From the NCBI GenBank assembly GCA_017451915.1, contig JAFTNJ010000012.1, forward strand, positions 1-47,706: a stretch of DNA of 47,706 bases, given 5' to 3'. The notes under the pieces were generated by a model. The model did not search any database and was not told the DNA's origin. It saw only the letters and a program-made list of their open reading frames with translations. Source of the DNA: Clostridia bacterium (GTDB lineage Bacteria; Bacillota; Clostridia; Oscillospirales; CAG-272). Below are positions 18,016-27,500 of this stretch, piece after piece. Both the position numbers and the translations under genes were made by a program. How positions within the stretch are numbered: position 1 is the stretch's first letter; the number at the start of each line of letters is the position of its first letter.

Positions 18016-18785
18016 TTCTTCAATCTCTTGGTAGTTTCTTGAAATACTGCCTTCATTCCTCTAAATTTTTTGATTGCAATGATTCTTGCAATCATTCCCG
18101 ACAGCCTGGTCGGTAAGAATTTTTGAATTTTCTTTCTCAGGCGGAACGTATATTTGTCTTCCTCGTCATACCAGGAGGAGTCATAATGATGTATGGAATA
18201 CGTGTTGTCGGTAATATTCAATGCCCCGGTGAAGAAATCCTTGGGGCAAAAATATTCGGTTGGGAAGACCGTGGTTCCCGCAACCGTTTGCAATGTTCCG
18301 TTCAGCTTTAATCCGTATTCCCGCAAGAGTTCGGTTTCTCTTGCGCACACGGTGCGGGTATTGAACGTACCGTCGTCCAAAACAAAACGGTCGGCTTGGT
18401 AGGACTCCATCATTTTTTGACAAATGAGATCGCCGATATCGGCTCCGCGAATCAAACCGCTTGCCACCAGCTTGTCGCTTTCAAAGCCAACAAAGGTGTG
18501 AGGCAGATCCGAGATGCTTCGGATCAGCTCCACGTCTGTGTCAACGTAGATGCCGCCGTTCTCGTACAATATTTGAAAGCGTGCGTAATCGGATACAAAC
18601 GCCCATTTTTTATTGTTATAAGCTTCCTCAACGTATTTGCAGCAGTGAATGTCGAAATTGCTTTCGTTCCATTCAATGATCTCATAGTCGGGGCATTCTT
18701 TTTTCCAGCTGGCAATACACTTTTTTATAATGTCGGAAAGGGGATTTCCGCCAAACCAGCAATAGTGAATTTTCTTAATGGGCAT
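18012..18785 (-). CDS. GT32-type glycosyltransferase
   Basis: A 257-residue glycosyltransferase of the capsular/OCH1-like type. It begins PIKKIHYCWFGGNPLSDIIKKCIASWKKECPDYEIIEWNE and has the metal-binding DxD motif in YENGGIYVDTDVELI near residue 80, both diagnostic. It would transfer a hexose or related sugar to the growing lipid-linked repeat. The ATG at 18785 has AAGGAGA about 9 bases ahead; an upstream in-frame start lacks a site. It overlaps the end of the polymerase gene by 11 bases and the flippase start by four. Confidence 0.92.
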   Translation of the reverse strand: MPIKKIHYCWFGGNPLSDIIKKCIASWKKECPDYEIIEWNESNFDIHCCKYVEEAYNNKKWAFVSDYARFQILYENGGIYVDTDVELIRSISDLPHTFVGFESDKLVASGLIRGADIGDLICQKMMESYQADRFVLDDGTFNTRTVCARETELLREYGLKLNGTLQTVAGTTVFPTEYFCPKDFFTGALNITDNTYSIHHYDSSWYDEEDKYTFRLRKKIQKFLPTRLSGMIARIIAIKKFRGMKAVFQETTKRLKK

Positions 18786-19842
18786 TTTCAACGTTCTCCT
18801 TGTTGTAAATATATCCAACAACAATCATGACCATGTATTTTAAGAATATAACTTCCATAAAAGCTACGGAAAACAAAGAAATCAGTACAACGGCGTCTTT
18901 GTTCGTCAGATGCCGGCTTCTTTTTCGTATAATCAGGAACGAATACATCAGCGTGTATAAAATACCCTTTGTTAAAAGCATATGCAGATATGCGTTGTCA
19001 AAGGACACTGCCTCCAATTTGCTGTTACCAAACAAGGTCATTCCGTAGGAAAGAAAGGCCTTACCGTGTGCCAATCTTCCCGTAAATATATCGTCTAAAT
19101 TCGTGTTGGCAAAATACAGGGGGAGGATAATGGCCAGAGCAAAAATAATGAAAAAGGTTATGGGGGCGATTTTGCCTAAAAACGTAACCTTATCTTCGAA
19201 TTTGAAGATCTTAAACAATACCAGTAATACTAAAATCACGGATATAGCATAAAAGAAGGTTCTACTTTGGGTTTCTACATATACAAAATAGTTTACGCCC
19301 AAAACCAGCGCATAAACAATCAGGTTTTTTGACAGAAGAAGAATCAGCAGGGAAGTGCAGAACAAATACAGCATACATCTGTTCGCATTCACAAAGCCAA
19401 GACCCTTTTGCAGAATAAAACACATATTTACTCTGTCCCAACTGGTCAGGTCATAGGATTGATTGTAACCAAAAAGATAATACGCCATTACGACAACGGC
19501 AAAAAAGAGCCCCATAATAAAGGTGACTACCTTGATTGATTTTTTGGAATACAGTTCCTTTGTTTCTAAAAACAGAAAAAACACAAAAATGGAGATTCGA
19601 TCAACCGTAAACGTTCCCGCCATCTGCAGAATAACAAACAGAACCAATACCACGTCCATGATCTGAATGCGATTGGTTTTGTTAAGAAACCAATAGACGC
19701 ACAAAATACCTGATGTCAATAAATTAAACAGCAGGTATTGATTCGGAAATATTTCCAAAAGGCAAGTGAATACGATTAAAAGGCTTAACAGCGCAGTTCG
19801 CCCTTTGTTTTTTGTTTTTGTTTTTACCGTTATATGTCCCAC
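18775..19842 (-). CDS. Wzy-like O-antigen/capsule polymerase
   Basis: A 355-residue polytopic membrane protein with about ten hydrophobic helices and a larger external loop (about residues 235-290, containing NTNLDDIFTGRLAHGKAFLSYGMTLFGNS). This is the usual layout of Wzy/O-antigen polymerases, and the GR...FG pattern in the loop is typical. It would join repeat units outside the membrane. The start is GTG and shares one base with the GT2 stop (TAGTG). No internal ATG near the N-terminus would fit better. The assignment rests on topology and context because Wzy proteins are poorly conserved. Confidence 0.82.
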   Translation of the reverse strand: MGHITVKTKTKNKGRTALLSLLIVFTCLLEIFPNQYLLFNLLTSGILCVYWFLNKTNRIQIMDVVLVLFVILQMAGTFTVDRISIFVFFLFLETKELYSKKSIKVVTFIMGLFFAVVVMAYYLFGYNQSYDLTSWDRVNMCFILQKGLGFVNANRCMLYLFCTSLLILLLSKNLIVYALVLGVNYFVYVETQSRTFFYAISVILVLLVLFKIFKFEDKVTFLGKIAPITFFIIFALAIILPLYFANTNLDDIFTGRLAHGKAFLSYGMTLFGNSKLEAVSFDNAYLHMLLTKGILYTLMYSFLIIRKRSRHLTNKDAVVLISLFSVAFMEVIFLKYMVMIVVGYIYNKENVENAH

Positions 19843-20759
19843 TATTTTAAATCACCCGTTTCCTCAAAAGGCTTGTTTGTTATGCTTTGCTCTAATATCT
19901 TGGCGTCCACCAAGGTCCGATACCACCGATGGTACATGTAGTGGTATACAAAGCCCTCTTTTCCATCCAAAAAGCCCAATTTGAATATGTAATTATAAAT
20001 AAATAACAGCCAGCATCTGAAAAACAAAGGGAACTTATAGTAAAACCCAAATTTCTTTTTGCGCGTGCTGAGAGTGACCGAATCATTTCCTTCGATTTCG
20101 TAGGAGCTTCCATTTTTAAAATCGTAGTAATCCTGCATTTCGCGGGTTGCATACCAGTTCATTTTATTGATCCAATGGTTCAGATCCTTAAAATCGTAGT
20201 GAATGAAACGCTCTTTGCAATAGATGCTTTTTCCTTCGGAAAGGACCGTATGCTCGTCCATTTTCCGGTTCTCTATTCTTGCCTTTCCGGTTTTAAACAA
20301 CATGATCTTTCGTTTGTTGTGACAACCGTGCTTTATCTTTCTGCCCATAAAGTAGAGCCAGGCTTCCATGGATACACCGTTTACGTCGTCCTGATCGTGC
20401 TCTTGAATGATTTTTCTCAATTCGTCGCACAATGCCGGGGTGAGACGCTCGTCTGCGTCCAGACGGAAGGACCACTTGGTATCTATGTTGGTATGATCAA
20501 TTCCCCAATTGAATTGCGTTGCGTAATTTACAAAAGGATTCACATATACGTCGGCGCCCATTTCCCGCGCAATGCTGCAAGTGTTGTCGGTGCTTCCGCT
20601 GTCCACAACAACCACTCTTTTTGCAAAGCCCCGAATGGAATTCAAGCAATCCACAATATTTATCTCTTCATTTTTCGTCAAAATAATGAAAGTGACGTCA
20701 ACGACGCCGGAATTCACTTCTGCTTCATTCGTCTTTTTTTCAACCGCTAAAGGTGACAT
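19842..20759 (-). CDS. GT2 glycosyltransferase
   Basis: A 305-residue family-2 glycosyltransferase. The GT-A start is TFIILTKNEEINIVDCLNSIRGFAKRVVVVDSGSTDNT and the metal-binding DxD is in SFRLDADERLTP near residue 100. The C-terminal half, including WINKMNWYATREMQDYYDF, resembles WaaE/KdtX-like relatives. It would add a sugar to the lipid-linked intermediate at the cytoplasmic face. A GGAGGAG ribosome site lies 4 bases before the ATG. It is the second gene of the operon, 62 bases after the initiating sugar transferase. Confidence 0.93.
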   Translation of the reverse strand: MSPLAVEKKTNEAEVNSGVVDVTFIILTKNEEINIVDCLNSIRGFAKRVVVVDSGSTDNTCSIAREMGADVYVNPFVNYATQFNWGIDHTNIDTKWSFRLDADERLTPALCDELRKIIQEHDQDDVNGVSMEAWLYFMGRKIKHGCHNKRKIMLFKTGKARIENRKMDEHTVLSEGKSIYCKERFIHYDFKDLNHWINKMNWYATREMQDYYDFKNGSSYEIEGNDSVTLSTRKKKFGFYYKFPLFFRCWLLFIYNYIFKLGFLDGKEGFVYHYMYHRWYRTLVDAKILEQSITNKPFEETGDLK

Positions 20760-20821
20760 ATTCTCCTCCTGCTTGAGGGTACAAGCCCCCGTTTTATTGG
20801 CTTTTCAACGACTTGTACGGA

Positions 20822-21571
20822 TTATTTTTTGCTTCCCTTATCGTATTGATTGCCTTTGCACTTCAGTACGACCATAACGGTTTGGAACATCAGCTTCAAG
20901 TCGAGCCAAACGGACGCCTTTTTTACATACTCGGCATCCAGAATTGCTTTGTTTTTGTAATAGACATCATCTCTGCCAAGCACTTGCGCGTATCCGGAAA
21001 TGCCGGGTCTGACCGAGAATACATTGAGTCTGCGGCGCATTTCGTGGCATTTTTCCTCGGTCAATACCAAGGGTCTGTAACCGATGATCGACATGGTGCC
21101 GATGAAAACACACCACAACTGAGGCAGCTCGTCCAGGGAGGTCTTGCGCAAAAAGCGTCCAATGCGAGTTTGATATTGCTCCGGATTTTGCAAACGGGAG
21201 GTCGCGCAATCTCGCGGCGCATCGGTTCTCATAGATCGGAATTTGTAACAATAAAAGGGTTTTCCGTTTTTGCCCATACGCTTCTGCTTGAAAATCGGGT
21301 TGCCCTTTGAGTCGCATCGAATGGCAATGGCAATGATCAGCATGATCGGACACAACACGATAAGCATAAGAAGTGAGACAACAATATCAAAGCTTCTCTT
21401 CACAAACCGATAGAACAACCGCTTCTTTTGGTTGGGAACAAAGCTTTCGATGTACTGCTCATAGTAAGCATCGGAATGCTCTACCGTATAGTCAAATGTC
21501 TCTCCCGCAATATACTGTTCTTCTAAAAGGTCCTCATTTACATTTTCGAGCTCTTCTGTTAAAACACTCAT
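20822..21571 (-). CDS. Polyprenyl-phosphate sugar-1-phosphate transferase (initiating enzyme)
   Basis: A 249-residue bacterial sugar transferase that starts repeat-unit synthesis by moving a sugar-1-phosphate to undecaprenyl phosphate. Marks are one N-terminal helix (KRSFDIVVSLLMLIVLCPIMLIIAIAI), QKRMGKNGKPFYCYKFRSM, RFLRKTSLDELPQLWCVFIGTMSIIGYRPLV and RPGISGYAQVLGRD. It is the short single-helix type without the large WbaP N-terminal region. The N-terminal 50 residues are acidic and variable. I take the ATG at 21571, since AAAGG lies about 9 bases upstream; in-frame starts at 21580 and 21631 are possible. First gene of the operon. Confidence 0.9.
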   Translation of the reverse strand: MSVLTEELENVNEDLLEEQYIAGETFDYTVEHSDAYYEQYIESFVPNQKKRLFYRFVKRSFDIVVSLLMLIVLCPIMLIIAIAIRCDSKGNPIFKQKRMGKNGKPFYCYKFRSMRTDAPRDCATSRLQNPEQYQTRIGRFLRKTSLDELPQLWCVFIGTMSIIGYRPLVLTEEKCHEMRRRLNVFSVRPGISGYAQVLGRDDVYYKNKAILDAEYVKKASVWLDLKLMFQTVMVVLKCKGNQYDKGSKK

Positions 21572-21754
21572 TTTCGTCATCCTTTTTCGTTCCTGAATTT
21601 CTTCCATGGGACATTCTGATTCGGTTACCACCCGTTTTGGAGTATTACACGGGGGAATGAATCACGGCCTTTTTCCGGTTCGTAATACCTTGGATGGCCC
21701 AATGCCCTCTCTTTTGTATCGAAGTCCAAAGCATAAATAGCCACAATCTATGAT

Positions 21755-21783
21755 ATTATATCATATTATGTAGAAAATTACAA
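21755..21783 (-). promoter_or_regulatory. Promoter of the surface polysaccharide operon
   Basis: Minus-strand TTGTAA (21778-21783), 17-base spacer, TATAAT (21755-21760). This predicts a leader of about 180 bases before the first gene. Confidence 0.75.
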
Positions 21784-22084
21784 GTCCTTTTTGAGAATTT
21801 TAAAAATAATAATAAAGGCAAATTTGGTTCATACCCCCAATTATCTATACCGTGATGCCTTTTTCTGACAAAAAGGCATTAATTGGCGGATTTTTTTTGA
21901 TGTTTAGAAATCAACAACGAAGGGAGGATGCACAATACCGGGGAGGGGGATATCAAGGCAGGTTGGTTTTTTTGTGGATCATTTTCAAAGGATTGGACCT
22001 CGCTTCTTTTAAAATCACAAGTGGAGGCGGATTTCTTGCCGGTTTTGTTCACAGAAAGTTAACAACGAAAATGCGACAGAATCC
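21784..22084. other. Intergenic region between polysaccharide operon and sufC
   Basis: No gene is seen. A nested inverted repeat is present: outer CCAATTA (about 21837) with TAATTGG (about 21878), enclosing ATGCCTTTTT-ctgac-AAAAAGGCAT (21853-21877). It could be a structured RNA end or a protein site. The rest is unremarkable AT-rich sequence. Confidence 0.35.
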
Positions 22085-22113
22085 TTGCAATTTAGTGGAA
22101 AAAGGGATAAAAT
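22085..22113 (+). promoter_or_regulatory. Candidate promoter of sufC-sufB
   Basis: TTGCAA (22085-22090), 17-base spacer, TAAAAT (22108-22113), about 45 bases before the sufC start. Confidence 0.6.
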
Positions 22114-22157
22114 AAATAGGATTGACAAATATAAAACAAAACAGGATTGATAAAGCT

Positions 22158-22877
22158 ATGTTAGAACTCAAAAACCTATCTTATCAAACGTCGGAGGGCA
22201 AGGAGATCCTTCGCAACGTCAGCCTGAAAATCGATGATCGCTTTGTGGCCATCACCGGCCCCAACGGCAGTGGTAAATCCACCCTTGCCAAGCTGATCGC
22301 AGGCATCTATACTCCTACCTCGGGCCAAATTCTGCTCGACGGTGAGGATATTACCGATCTTTCCATCACCGAGCGTGCCAACCATGGCATCAGCTTCGCT
22401 TTTCAACAGCCCGTGCGCTTTAAGGGCATTACGGTCAAGGATCTGATCTCCATTGCCTCCGGCAAGAAGATCTCGATTTCCGAGGCCTGCCAGTACCTCT
22501 CCGAGGTGGGGCTTTGCGCCAAGGACTATATCAACCGCGAGGTGGACGCCTCTCTTTCGGGAGGCGAGCTGAAGCGCATTGAGATCGCTATGATCAACGC
22601 CCGCGGCACCAAGATCTCGGTGTTTGACGAGCCCGAGGCGGGAATTGACCTGTGGAGCTTCAACAACCTGATCCAGGTTTTCAAAAGCATGTACGAGCGC
22701 ACACGCGGAACCATTCTCATCATCTCCCACCAGGAGCGTATTTTGGACATTGCCGACAAGATCGTGGTGATTGCCGGTGGGGAAGTGGCCGCCTACGGTG
22801 CCAAAAACGAGATCCTTCCCGAGCTTCTCGGAGCCCAGGCGGGATGCAGATTTACGGCAAAGGAGGCGCGTGCGTAA
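22158..22877 (+). CDS. sufC: SufC-type ABC ATPase of a minimal SUF (SmsC-like) Fe-S system
   Basis: A 239-residue ABC ATPase with no membrane domain. Walker A is GPNGSGKST near residue 40, the ABC signature is LSGGELKRIEIAM, Walker B is ISVFDEPEAGID, and the switch His is in IISHQ. The DEPEAGID variant and the absence of a permease partner are typical of SufC, which powers Fe-S cluster assembly on SufB. Its stop overlaps the next ATG by one base (TAATG), so the two proteins are translationally coupled. The ribosome site is weak (AGG about 14 bases upstream). No sufD, sufS, sufU or sufE is adjacent, so the pair matches the two-gene SUF-like minimal (SMS) type. Confidence 0.9.
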   Translation: MLELKNLSYQTSEGKEILRNVSLKIDDRFVAITGPNGSGKSTLAKLIAGIYTPTSGQILLDGEDITDLSITERANHGISFAFQQPVRFKGITVKDLISIASGKKISISEACQYLSEVGLCAKDYINREVDASLSGGELKRIEIAMINARGTKISVFDEPEAGIDLWSFNNLIQVFKSMYERTRGTILIISHQERILDIADKIVVIAGGEVAAYGAKNEILPELLGAQAGCRFTAKEARA

Positions 22878-23794
22878 TGGATAAGATTCAAAAGCATCTT
22901 CTGGAGGAGATTGCCGATCTCCACGAGGTTCCCCAGGGGGCCTATTCTCTGCGCATTAACGGTAGCCTCTACGGTAAAAACGATTCCGAGAACATTTCCA
23001 TTGTTAAAAAAGAGGACAAGCCCGGCATTGACATTTACATTCGTCCCGGCACCAAGAACGAGAGTGTGCATATCCCCGTGCTTCTTTCTCAAACCGGTCT
23101 TAAGGAGCTGGTTTACAACGATTTCCACGTGGGCGAGGATTGCGACGTGACCATTGTTGCTGGCTGCGGCATTCACAACAGCGGCTCCGCCGAGAGTGAG
23201 CACAGCGGTATTCATGCCTTCTATCTTGCCAAGGGGGCCAAGCTCAAGTATGTAGAAAAGCATTACGGCGAGGGCGACGGCTCGGGCAAGAACCTGATGA
23301 ATCCCACCACCATCGTTGTGATGGAGGAGAACAGCTATATGGAAATGGAGACCGCCCAGATCAAGGGTGTGGATTCCACCAAGAGAGCTACCACCGCCAC
23401 TCTTGCCGACGGTGCGACGCTGATCGTCCGTGAGAAGATCATGACCCACGGTGAGCAGTTTGCCGAGACCGACTTTACCGTCGATCTCAATGGGGAGAAC
23501 TGCGGAGCCCACGTGGTGTCCCGCTCGGTGGCAAAGGACAACAGCCGCCAGACCTTCCTTTCCCGCGTGCGCGGTAACAACAAGTGCTCGGGCCACACCG
23601 AGTGCGATGCCATCATTATGGATGACGCCCAGGTCACTGCGCTGCCCCAGATCGAGGCCAACCACGTGGATGCTTCTTTGATTCACGAGGCTGCCATTGG
23701 AAAGATTGCGGGGGAACAGCTCATCAAGCTTATGACCCTGGGGCTGACCGAAAAGGAAGCCGAGGAGCAGATTGTCAACGGATTCTTAAAGTAA
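22877..23794 (+). CDS. sufB: SufB/SufD-family Fe-S scaffold protein (SmsB-like)
   Basis: A 305-residue protein, much shorter than the usual SufB (about 470), and matching the single SufB-like subunit of minimal SUF systems. The beta-helix core and C-terminus are recognisable: FLSRVRGNNKCSGHTECDAIIMDDAQVTALPQIEANHVDASLIHEAAIGKI, where the Cys in TECDA aligns with the essential SufB core Cys and HEA-GKI is the conserved C-terminal block. An additional Cys lies in TIVAGCGIHNSG. It probably forms a homodimeric scaffold with SufC ATPases. Databases may label it SufD. It follows sufC with a one-base overlap. Confidence 0.88.
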   Translation: MDKIQKHLLEEIADLHEVPQGAYSLRINGSLYGKNDSENISIVKKEDKPGIDIYIRPGTKNESVHIPVLLSQTGLKELVYNDFHVGEDCDVTIVAGCGIHNSGSAESEHSGIHAFYLAKGAKLKYVEKHYGEGDGSGKNLMNPTTIVVMEENSYMEMETAQIKGVDSTKRATTATLADGATLIVREKIMTHGEQFAETDFTVDLNGENCGAHVVSRSVAKDNSRQTFLSRVRGNNKCSGHTECDAIIMDDAQVTALPQIEANHVDASLIHEAAIGKIAGEQLIKLMTLGLTEKEAEEQIVNGFLK

Positions 23795-23806
23795 TTTTCG
23801 CCTTGG

Positions 23807-23857
23807 CAGGCAGCGGAACGTGCCGGATTACGCGCGTTCTGCCGCCTGTTTTTTTGT
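23807..23857 (+). terminator. Terminator of sufC-sufB
   Basis: An imperfect GC stem between CAGGCAGCGGAACG (23807-23820) and CGTTCTGCCGCCTG (23835-23848), followed by a run of T (TTTTTTTG). Confidence 0.75.
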
Positions 23858-24136
23858 TTGTTTTTTTACCCAATTTTTGGAAAATGTGGCGAAAAAATGC
23901 AAAACAAGAGAAAAAAGGATGGAAAATTCCGGCTTTTGTGCAAAATGCGCAGATGTAGAAAAAAGAAGCCCGAAAATGTGCAACCTGCACAAAGCAGTCG
24001 CGTGATTTTTGCATAATTTCACGCCGGAACCCTTTTGGAAACTGGTAAATAATATTTACCATTTAAGAATCATGCAAAAAAACGAAGAAAAAAGGTCGAA
24101 AAAAATAAACAAAAATCGAGGGCTTGGCGGGCCCTA
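23858..24136. other. AT-rich intergenic region upstream of the uptake operon
   Basis: No gene is seen. The sequence is rich in A-runs and holds the first operator-like palindrome (listed separately). Short open frames on both strands have no ribosome sites. Confidence 0.4.
24043..24061. promoter_or_regulatory. Operator-like perfect palindrome, copy 1
   Basis: TGGTAAATAATATTTACCA is a perfect 9-bp inverted repeat around one central base. A second, slightly degenerate copy lies 106 bases downstream, in front of the large uptake operon. A homodimeric repressor is likely; none is encoded nearby. Confidence 0.55.
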
Positions 24137-24165
24137 TTGACAAAAACGCCGTAAACTATATTTAC
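24137..24165 (+). promoter_or_regulatory. Upstream promoter candidate with overlapping operator copy 2
   Basis: TTGACA at 24137-24142 is followed by GTAAACTATATTTAC (24151-24165), a one-mismatch version of the GTAAA-N5-TTTAC palindrome. The -10 would be TATTTA at 16-base spacing or TATATT at 14-base spacing, so it is imperfect, but the operator overlaps it either way, which suits repression. Confidence 0.45.
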
Positions 24166-24302
24166 CTACCCGGTTTTTGCAAAAAAAGAAGGGAAGAGGT
24201 CAAGCGATTGAATGTAAACTTTTTGAAACATCGCTTTTGCAAAATCGTGAATTCTTGAACTTTTTGCGATTTTTGGGTGATGCTTTTGCGGATGGTTTCA
24301 TC

Positions 24303-24331
24303 TTGACAAAACAGGCGTTTTGTGGTATGAT
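24303..24331 (+). promoter_or_regulatory. Main promoter of the seven-gene uptake operon
   Basis: TTGACA (24303-24308), 17-base spacer, TATGAT (24326-24331). The spacer itself contains the palindrome ACAAAAC-aggc-GTTTTGT (24307-24324), a possible operator. It predicts a leader of about 245 bases. Confidence 0.75.
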
Positions 24332-24337
24332 TACTAT

Positions 24338-24585
24338 ATCTAAATGGGGATATTCTGCCTGCGGGAGCCGTTCCAAGGGTGGAAGGCCCGATTTTATCGG
24401 AAGCAGAAGATGGGTTTTCGGCTCTGTGCCATGTTGGCAGACACGGATACAGGGTCGGCAATGTATTTTATGCAACCGAACCGCGCAAAGGGCGGGGCGC
24501 TCCGGGCCATTGGGAGCGTTGCGTACCGGCGCACAAAAAAGCGAGCGGGGTGACCCGCTTGGAATATTTGCAGGAGGAAACGCAA
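24338..24585 (+). other. Long GC-rich leader of the uptake operon
   Basis: The untranslated region between the main promoter and the first start codon is far more GC-rich than the upstream DNA. It holds potential stems, including GCGGG-gtga-CCCGC (near 24545-24559) just ahead of the AGGAGG site at 24572. It could be a structured regulatory RNA, but I do not recognise a riboswitch class. No small ORF with a ribosome site is evident. Confidence 0.35.
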
Positions 24586-27500
24586 ATGAGAAAAACGAAA
24601 TTCACAAGATTGCTTTGCTTAACCCTGGCAATGCTTCTTCTTGTGAGCAGCGCTGTTTTGTCCGTTAGTGCAGACGAACGAAACAACACCACGGACAAGT
24701 CGATTACCGACTATGTCGACGAACTCAATACCATCTCCTACGAAGAGTACATGGCTATGTATTCGGACTACTTCAGCGGAAGCATGGCGCCTGCGAAGGT
24801 GACCGTTGAGTTTGATGCTACAAAGGATTGGTCGTTCCGCGACGAAAAGGGAAATACCATTACCATCGCCGATGGCAAGTGGACCATGACCCTGAAGGCG
24901 GACGGAACCACCTACAACACCCTTGACGAGGCGGTCGTTGCCGGCTATAAGAAGAGCGAGTTGGTTTACGTGACCGACGAGTTCGAAGGCAAGTCGGCGA
25001 TCTACACGCCCAGTATGGGAGCCACCACCTGGACGTTGGATCTCGGTGCATACGGCATTACCAATACGGCCTTGTACAACATTAGTCTGGTGTACTACCC
25101 CGTATCCGGTAAGTCGGTTGCCATCGAGCGTGAGTTCTACATCAACTCCGAGGCCCCCTTTGCCGAGGCGCGTTCTTTGTCTCTGGCAAAGATCTGGGCA
25201 CTCCGCGCAACCGATGGCTCCTCGGCCCTGACCGGAACCTACGTTCTGAAGGACAGTGACGATATCAACACCGTGATCGCGGATGCAAACGCCGCCGGCG
25301 TAACCTACAAGGTTGCCGAGGATGGCTCTTCGATTACTGTGGAGCAACCCAGGGTGATCAACTCTGCCATTAACGCATTCGTAAATAAGTACAGTCTGCG
25401 TTTCTTTACCACCGATATGGGCAACAACGAGATGCGTCCTTCCATGCAGCAGGCTCCCGAGTGGACCAGCTACACCATGCATGACAGTGACGGCTTCTAC
25501 GGTGACGACTTTGGATTCGCTCTGAAGCCCGACGCCAACGGTGAGTTGAATCTGACTCTGGAGGGCGTAAACGAGCCCATGGCCATTGCGCAGATCATTC
25601 TTACTCCTTATACCACCTCCATTACCTACGAGGAGTATTTGAAGAGAGTATCTGCTCAGGTCAGCACCGAGGAGGGAACCGACGTGGTGAAGATTGAGGC
25701 GGAGTACCCCACCAACACCTCCACCAACGTAGTATTCCCCGTAGAGGACAGAACCTCGGCGCTTACCTCTCCTGCCGATACCCACAGAACGCTTCTCAAT
25801 ACCATCGGTACCGAGAAGTGGGCAACCGCAGGACAGTGGATTCAGTATCAGTTCAGCGTAAACGATTCGGGTATGTACGATATCTACTCCCGTTTCCAGC
25901 AGAGCTACCTGGACGGTATGTACGTCAGCCGTATTCTGAAGCTCTACACCGATTGCGAGAGCGTACAGGCCTACACCGCAAAGTACGGTAACAATGCCGG
26001 CTACTACAACGGCGTACCCTTTGCAGAGGCTTCGGCACTCCGTTACAACTATTCCTCCGGCTGGCAGGTAACCAACCTGACCAACGACAGTGTTTCTTCC
26101 TATAAATTGTATCTGGAGGCAGGCGTTGTTTACACCCTGCACCTGGAGGTAACGCTGGGAACCATGAGCAGCCTGGTACAAGAGGTTGAGGATATTCTTA
26201 CCATCCTGAACAACGACTACCTGAGCATCATTAAGCTCACCGGTTCTTCTCCCGACGATTACCGTGACTACAACTTCAACCGTCTGCTGCCCGATACTCT
26301 GATGAGTATGTACGATCAGTCCAAGCGGTTGGCTGTGGTTTCTCAGTTCCTGAAGGACACCTCCGGTGACGCATCTACCTACACCGGTATCTGCGATAAG
26401 CTGGTTGACCTGTTGAAGAAGATGGTTGCCGATGAGGATGCCATCGCAAAGAACCTGGATAACTTCAAGAGCTACGTTGGTTCTTTGGGTACCTTCCTTA
26501 CCGACGCCAAGACCCAGCCTCTGGAGCTGGACTACATCACCATTCAGCCCTCTACCGTGGAGCCTCCCAAGGGCGATGCAGGCTTCTTCAAGTCTCTGAT
26601 CCACGAGCTGAGCAGCTTTATCCAGTCCTTCTTCCGTGACTACAACCACATGGGCGCAATGGAGACCTCCGACGCTGTTGAGACCATCAGCGTGTGGGTT
26701 CCTTACGGCCGTGACCAGGCAAACGTTATTCGTAACCTGTCCACCAACCAGTTCACCCAGGATACCAAGATCTCGGTAGACCTGAAGCTGGTCGTTGGTA
26801 GCACCCTGCTTCCCTCGATTCTGGCAGGCATGGGCCCCGACGTTTACCTTGGATTGGGCCAGGCGAGCGTAATTAACTACGCGATCCGTGGCGCATTGAT
26901 CAATATTGAAGATATGGAAGGCTTCGACGAAGCCACCGCGAACTTTAATGACGCGGCTATGCTGGTTCTTGGAACCTATGACGCAGACGGTGAGTTGCAC
27001 TACTACGGTCTGCCCGAGAACCAGGAATTTGCGATGATGTTCGTTCGTGTTGACATCCTCGCAGAGTTGGGTATCGAGATCCCCACCACTTGGGAAGAGA
27101 TCTACGTAGCACAGTCCAAGCTGGAATCCAATAACATGGAGATCGGTGTTACCACCAGCTACAAGATCCACCTCTACCAGATGGAAGGTGAGCTCTTCGC
27201 AGACAACGGTATGAGAATCAACCTGGATTCCATCGTCGGTTTGAACGCCTTCGAAACCATGTGCGATATGTTCACTCAGTTCTCCTTCCCCTACAAGTAC
27301 GATGCGGCCAACCGTTTCAGAACCGGTGAAATGCCCATCATCATTTCCAACTATACCTCCCTTTATAATAAATTGAAGGTTTACGCAACCGAAATTGAAG
27401 GCTGTTGGACGTTCGTTCCCGTTCCCGGTTATGAGCATACCGACGAGAACGGCAACACCTACCTCAACAACGAGTCGGTTGCAAACGTGGACGCAACGGT

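Noticed and set aside
24379-24585. Longer N-terminus for the giant binding protein
   Set aside because: It has no ribosome site and would place 69 residues before a clear signal peptide; AGGAGG precedes the ATG at 24586.
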